A stretch of DNA of 7,123 nucleotides from Thalassotalea_B sp049613795. Its GTDB lineage: Bacteria > Pseudomonadota > Gammaproteobacteria > Enterobacterales > Alteromonadaceae. Location: NCBI GenBank assembly GCA_049613795.1, contig JBMZCX010000101.1, positions 1-7,123 on the forward strand, written 5' to 3'. This document shows positions 6,282 through 7,123 of this stretch, in pieces. The number at the start of each line of letters is the position of its first letter. The stretch's first letter is position 1. Below the pieces are notes generated by a model. The model was not told the DNA's origin. It was given only the letters and a program-made list of their open reading frames with translations, and searched no databases. Position numbers and translations under genes: made by a program.

Positions 6282-6879
6282 GCTTATTTATGTGCATGAT
6301 CCTATGTGTAGCTGGTGCTGGGGATATAAGCCTACGTGGCAAAAACTTGAATCGGCTCTAGCAAATATTCTGCCTATAGAATATAGAATCGGAGGTTTAG
6401 CTGCTGATAGCGACCAGCCAATGAGTGCCGATATGCAGTTGCAACTACAAGGCATATGGCAAAACATTAGCAACCAATTAGGCACTGAGTTTAATTTTAA
6501 TTTTTGGCGAGAATGCCAACCGCGCCGCTCTACTTATCCCTCCTGCAGAGCGGCTTTAATTGCTCGTAGCTTTAACAAAGAGCCACAGATGATTGACGCT
6601 ATTCAACAAGCGTATTATTTAAAGGCGCAAAATCCATCGGATGAAGACGTGCTTATTAAACTATGCGAAAAAATTGGTTTAGATCCCTGTTTATTTACTC
6701 AGCAGTTACACTCTAAGGAACTTAAGCGTCGCTTTGATGATGAGCTTAACTTTGTTCGCAGTTTACCTATTCAAGGTTTTCCGTCGTTAGTATTAATAAA
6801 AAACAATAGCGCATACCCCATTGCTATTAACTACATAGATTGGCGGCAAACCCTAAGTGAAATACAATCTTACTTATAA
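6268..6879 (+). CDS. DsbA/FrnE-like cytoplasmic thioredoxin-fold protein
   Basis: A 203-residue DsbA-family protein with a thioredoxin fold and helical insertion. The active site is C14-S-W-C17 in HDPMCSWCWG right after the first strand (KLIYVH), and the cis-proline loop is QGFPS at 169-173 with P172. The middle helical region contains STYPSCRAALIAR (88-100), a typical FrnE/DsbA-like segment. There is no signal peptide or lipobox, so it should act in the cytoplasm as a disulfide reductase, isomerase or glutathione-dependent enzyme; the substrate is unknown. Start choice is uncertain: ATG 6268 fits the family N-terminus best, ATG 6259 in the same frame would add MAS, and an ATG at 6205 would add 21 residues that only mirror the cyclase tail. 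No clear ribosome binding site precedes either likely start, consistent with coupling to the overlapping cyclase gene (14-base overlap). The reason for this partnership is not evident. Confidence 0.85.
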   Translation: MSVNKLIYVHDPMCSWCWGYKPTWQKLESALANILPIEYRIGGLAADSDQPMSADMQLQLQGIWQNISNQLGTEFNFNFWRECQPRRSTYPSCRAALIARSFNKEPQMIDAIQQAYYLKAQNPSDEDVLIKLCEKIGLDPCLFTQQLHSKELKRRFDDELNFVRSLPIQGFPSLVLIKNNSAYPIAINYIDWRQTLSEIQSYL

Positions 6880-6910
6880 AATTTACATTTCAAACATTAC
6901 CCCTGCACTT

Positions 6911-6936
6911 TAAATTCGGCCAATAAGGCTAATTTA
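6911..6936 (+). terminator. Weak hairpin after the DsbA-like gene, possible terminator
   Basis: TAAATT 6911-6916 pairs with AATTTA 6931-6936, and GCC 6919-6921 pairs with GGC 6927-6929 around the loop AATAA, with one bulged C and a G-T wobble between. The stem starts 31 bases after the stop codon at 6877-6879. Only a short TTATTA follows, so as an intrinsic terminator it would be poor; it could instead be a transcript-stabilising 3' hairpin or a binding site ahead of the next promoter. Confidence 0.3.
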
Positions 6937-6942
6937 TTACCG

Positions 6943-6998
6943 CTGTCATAAAAGCGACTTTTTTACGCAACACGCTTGTCATTTTTAATCTATACAAT
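6943..6998 (+). promoter_or_regulatory. Candidate Pho box promoter (PhoB-activated)
   Basis: CTGTCAT at 6943-6949 is a perfect PhoB half-site followed by AAAA, as in the enterobacterial consensus. A second good half-site, TTGTCAT, lies at 6976-6982, displaced by 33 bases, which is three 11-bp PhoB repeats; the intervening repeats (GCGACTT at 6954-6960 and ACGCAAC at 6965-6971) are degenerate. Ten bases after the last half-site is TACAAT at 6993-6998, five of six matches to TATAAT, which matches the spacing I recall for E. coli pstS. No normal -35 stands 17 bases before that -10, as expected for an activator-dependent promoter. The consensus is established knowledge; the assignment is inference. 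Confidence 0.5.
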
Positions 6999-7017
6999 TT
7001 CGCTCATTGAAACTATC

Positions 7018-7055
7018 TCGCTTTAAATTGTTTTTTAATAAACAGGCTAAAGCGA
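7018..7055 (+). repeat. Leader inverted repeat with related direct repeat
   Basis: TCGCTTTA at 7018-7025 is the exact reverse complement of TAAAGCGA at 7048-7055, with a 22-base AT-rich loop, placed in the predicted 5' leader of the last gene. The nonamer AAAGCGACT occurs at 7049-7057 and also at 6951-6959 inside the Pho-box-like region, so three related copies (two direct, one inverted) lie within 107 bases. It may be a leader hairpin or an operator; no known motif is recognised. Confidence 0.35.
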
Positions 7056-7093
7056 CTAGCAAATCCGATAATTAACGAGCAAAGGTGTATACG

Positions 7094-7123
7094 ATGAAAG
7101 GCGTTAAACCATTAATTTTAGCT
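7094..7123 (+). CDS. Start of a probably exported protein, cut by the window end
   Basis: The first 10 codons encode MKGVKPLILA: two early lysines followed by a hydrophobic run, which is how a Sec signal peptide begins. A strong ribosome binding site, AAAGG at 7081-7085, lies eight bases upstream, making the ATG convincing. Together with the Pho-box-like promoter this suggests a secreted or periplasmic phosphate-acquisition protein such as a phosphate-binding protein, phosphatase or porin, but ten residues cannot identify it. It continues beyond 7123. Confidence 0.6.
   Translation, partial: MKGVKPLILA

Noticed and set aside
6288..6485. 65-codon antisense open frame
   Set aside because: It is opposite the DsbA-like gene; its cysteines and tryptophans are only the complement of the CSWC region, and no start signal supports it.

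Overview
The window looks like a piece of chromosome from a marine gammaproteobacterium of the order Alteromonadales, with Pseudoalteromonas the best guess. This is an inference from AT-rich coding style, AT-rich spacers, a YcgN-type Fe-S/zinc-like protein, and a lipoprotein peptidase next to a chemoreceptor. No marker gene proves the genus. All genes are on the + strand and none shows a clear frameshift or truncation, except the last, which is cut by the window end.

Layout. Positions 1-1095 hold a tight two-gene unit: a UPF0260/YcgN-family Cys-cluster protein (ATG at 68), then a SpoU/TrmH-type RNA methyltransferase whose GTG start shares one base with the preceding stop codon. A promoter-like sequence lies at 11-39. 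The 313-base gap that follows (1096-1408) contains an imperfect palindrome of about 83 bp that looks like an intergenic repeat, then a very AT-rich leader with a perfect TATAAT. Next is a monocistronic M1-family zinc aminopeptidase lipoprotein (1409-3097), probably closed by a hairpin and T-rich tract.

Positions 3289-6879 form a three-gene signalling unit with overlapping ends. It encodes a dCACHE/HAMP methyl-accepting chemotaxis protein, a six-helix membrane diguanylate cyclase (4-base ATGA overlap), and a cytoplasmic DsbA/FrnE-like thioredoxin-fold protein (14-base overlap). The receptor keeps almost all residues of the amino-acid-binding dCACHE pattern, so a plausible reading is that an amino-acid-like cue feeds chemotaxis while the cyclase is co-produced. 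The cyclase has an intact GGEEF site but no product-inhibition site.

The last 240 bases are a rich regulatory region: a weak hairpin, a PhoB-box-like element with correctly spaced -10, a leader hairpin and a strong ribosome binding site. They precede the first 10 codons of a probably exported protein. That gene is likely in the phosphate-starvation regulon, but its identity cannot be read from this window. I found no CRISPR array, transposase, tRNA, rRNA or obviously undescribed multi-gene system; the most check-worthy signals are regulatory and architectural.
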